Below, one piece after another: positions 4,397 through 6,262 of a stretch of 6,262 nt of DNA (its first letter is position 1; each line of letters opens with the position of its first letter). Source of the DNA: UBA4421 sp002704225 (lineage in GTDB: Bacteria; Pseudomonadota; Gammaproteobacteria; Pseudomonadales; Azotimanducaceae); the NCBI GenBank assembly GCA_902556425.1, contig CACDWG010000038.1, positions 1 through 6,262 on the forward strand. Reading direction: 5' to 3'. The translations under genes were made by a program, and so were the position numbers. The notes beneath the pieces were generated by a model that was not told where the DNA came from, searched no databases, and saw only the letters and a list, made by a program, of their open reading frames with translations.

Positions 4397-6262
4397 ATGG
4401 ATGACGAAATCCAATCGACCCCCACAGGCCCCAATTCTTCTGGCAACGATGCGTCAGAATCCATGTCGTTGGCGACCTATACCGAACGCGCCTACTTGGA
4501 TTACTCCATGTACGTCATCAACGACCGGGCGTTACCGCATATTGCTGATGGTCTGAAACCGGTTCAGCGCAGAATCATCTATGCGATGAGTGAGTTGGGC
4601 TTAAACAATCAAGCCAAATACGCCAAATCGGCGCGGACGGTTGGTGATGTGTTGGGCAAGTTCCATCCACACGGCGACAGCGCTTGCTACGAAGCCATGG
4701 TGCTGATGGCCCAACCGTTTTCGTTCCGTTATCCCATGGTAGATGGTCAAGGCAACTGGGGCGCCCCGGACGATCCGAAGTCCTTTGCGGCTATGCGCTA
4801 CACCGAGGCTCGGTTGTCGCGATACGCGGACTTGCTGCTCAGTGAAGCCAAGCAGGGCACGGTAGATTACAGTCCGAACTTTGATGGCACGGTGAACGAG
4901 CCCAAGTTATTGCCCGCTCAGGCCCCATTTGTGCTCCTTAACGGCAGTACGGGTATCGCCGTGGGTATGGCTACCGATATCCCACCCCACAACCTCAACG
5001 AAGTCGTTAGTGCCTGTGTGCATTTGCTTGATAGCCCCAAGGCCACCACCGTGGATCTGATGACCCACATTCAGGGGCCTGACTATCCGACGGAGGCACA
5101 AGTCATAACGCCAGCCGAAGACATTCAAGCGCTTTACGAAACCGGTCGCGGCAGCATCAAGGCGCGCGCGGTCTATCATCGTGAAGGGCCGGATGTGGTG
5201 ATCACCGCGCTACCCCATCAGGTGTCTCCGGCCAAGGTGCTGGAACAAGTTGCTCAGCAGATGAATGCCAAGAAGCTGCCGATGCTGGTGGACCTGCGTG
5301 ATGAATCTGATCACGAAAATCCGACGCGCTTGGTTTTCGTGCCTCGATCCAATCGGATCGACTACGATCGTTTGATGAGCCATCTGTTTGCCACCACGGA
5401 TCTGGAGCGCAGCTATCGCGTCAATCTCAACATCATTGGTATAGACCAGCGGCCAGAGGTAAAAGGCTTGGTCGGTATTTTAAAGGAATGGTTGCGTTAT
5501 CGTTTGGATGTGGTGACCCGCCGCCTGAATTTCCGACTGGAAAAAATCAACGATCGCCTGCACATTTTGGATGGCCTCTTAATCGCCTATCTGGATCTCG
5601 ACGAGGTGATTCGCATCATTCGTGAAGAAGATCAGCCTCGTCCTGCATTGATGGAGCGTTTCGCATTGAGCGAGATCCAAGCCAACGCCATTCTGGATTT
5701 GCGCCTGCGCAATCTCGCCAAGCTGGAGGAGATGAAGCTGCGAGGCGAGAAAGCGGAATTGGAGAGCGAAAAGGCTGAGCTGGAAATCACCCTGGGTTCG
5801 AAGGCGCGCATGCAGACCTTAATCAAAAAAGAGCTGTTGGCAGTGGCCGCCGACTACGGTGATCCACGTCGCTCACCCCTGATCCAAGCAGAAGATTCTC
5901 AAGCGTTCAGTGAAGAAGATTTGCTCACCAACGATCCCATAACCGTCGTGCTATCGACCAAGGGTTGGGTCCGAGCGGCCAAAGGTCACGATGTGAAGCC
6001 TCATGAACTGAACTACCGGACCGGCGACGAGTTTGCGCAGGCAGCAAAAGGGCGCAGCAATGACGTACTGGTCTTTATGGATTCCGATGGCCGCAGTTAT
6101 AACACTGCGGCCCATACACTCCCCTCGGCCAGGGGGCAGGGAGAACCGCTGTCGGGACGCTTCAAGGCGAAAAATGATGCTCGATTCGTGGGTGTTTTGA
6201 TGGGCAGTAGTGATACGAAAGTGCTATTGGCGTCCAATGCCGGCTTCGGCTTTGTCGGCGTG
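4397..6262 (+). CDS. parC: DNA topoisomerase IV subunit A (ParC), C-terminus cut by window edge
   Basis: 622 codons run open to the window end; E. coli ParC has 752 residues, so roughly the last sixth is missing. The DNA breakage-reunion domain shows YLDYSMYVINDRALP (33-47), DGLKPVQRR (51-59), the recognition-helix stretch KFHPHGDSACYEAM (88-101), QGNWGAPDDPKSFAAMRYTE with catalytic Tyr135 preceded by Arg134, and NGSTGIAVGMATDIPPHN with the DNA-intercalating Ile187. The coiled-coil segment LRLRNLAKLEEMKLRGEKAE leads to DPRRSPL. The C-terminal pinwheel then begins (VVLSTKGWVRAAKGHDV, then PSARGQGEPLSG), which is of the ParC rather than the GyrA type. The start at 4397 gives a polar, Ser/Asn-rich N-terminal extension of about 15 residues relative to E. 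coli. An internal ATG at 4463 (residue 23) would remove it but has no ribosome site. It partners with ParE encoded just upstream. Confidence 0.97.
   Translation, partial: MDDEIQSTPTGPNSSGNDASESMSLATYTERAYLDYSMYVINDRALPHIADGLKPVQRRIIYAMSELGLNNQAKYAKSARTVGDVLGKFHPHGDSACYEAMVLMAQPFSFRYPMVDGQGNWGAPDDPKSFAAMRYTEARLSRYADLLLSEAKQGTVDYSPNFDGTVNEPKLLPAQAPFVLLNGSTGIAVGMATDIPPHNLNEVVSACVHLLDSPKATTVDLMTHIQGPDYPTEAQVITPAEDIQALYETGRGSIKARAVYHREGPDVVITALPHQVSPAKVLEQVAQQMNAKKLPMLVDLRDESDHENPTRLVFVPRSNRIDYDRLMSHLFATTDLERSYRVNLNIIGIDQRPEVKGLVGILKEWLRYRLDVVTRRLNFRLEKINDRLHILDGLLIAYLDLDEVIRIIREEDQPRPALMERFALSEIQANAILDLRLRNLAKLEEMKLRGEKAELESEKAELEITLGSKARMQTLIKKELLAVAADYGDPRRSPLIQAEDSQAFSEEDLLTNDPITVVLSTKGWVRAAKGHDVKPHELNYRTGDEFAQAAKGRSNDVLVFMDSDGRSYNTAAHTLPSARGQGEPLSGRFKAKNDARFVGVLMGSSDTKVLLASNAGFGFVGV

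Noticed and set aside
1..6262. An undescribed defence, mobile or RNA-based system
   Set aside because: Nearly all of the sequence is accounted for by five conserved housekeeping or envelope genes. The gaps are short and contain only small dyads.

Overview
The window looks like ordinary, well-conserved chromosome from a gammaproteobacterium. The gene set and order (tolC facing away from a DUF1249/yqiB gene, then cpdA, parE, parC) are those of the Escherichia/Pseudomonas-type parE-parC neighbourhood. The ParE and ParC translations match the E. coli topoisomerase IV subunits nearly motif for motif. Base composition is moderate (by eye in the mid-50s % GC) and codon use looks even across all genes. 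I see no insertion sequence, tRNA, rRNA, CRISPR array, phage gene or other sign of recent transfer. The genus cannot be named from this alone.

Layout: (1) 1-830, minus strand: the N-terminal 276 residues of a TolC-family outer-membrane channel protein, cut by the window edge. (2) 831-1001: a 171-base divergent intergenic region with two perfect inverted repeats, a weaker third one and a small tandem repeat. (3) 1002-1640, plus: a DUF1249 (YqiB-like) protein of unknown function with an N-terminal extension. (4) 1650-2387, plus: CpdA, the cyclic-AMP phosphodiesterase, starting at GTG nine bases after the DUF1249 stop and in the same reading frame. (5) 2436-4331, plus: ParE, complete. (6) 4397-6262, plus: ParC, 622 codons, cut by the right edge inside its C-terminal beta-pinwheel domain.

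How the genes work together: ParE (ATPase plus TOPRIM) and ParC (catalytic tyrosine and DNA-wrapping domain) form topoisomerase IV, which unlinks daughter chromosomes. CpdA lowers cAMP and so damps Crp/Vfr-type signalling. TolC is the outer-membrane duct for tripartite efflux pumps and type I secretion. These jobs are not biochemically linked; the cluster is an inherited neighbourhood. The plus-strand genes are spaced 9, 48 and 65 bases apart with no convincing terminator between them, so they may be co-transcribed.

I did not find an undescribed system. The points worth a second look are modest: nudF and yqiA, which in E. coli flank the yqiB-cpdA pair, are absent from their usual slots; the divergent region holds operator-like dyads; and DUF1249 and cpdA are separated by a single in-frame amber codon.
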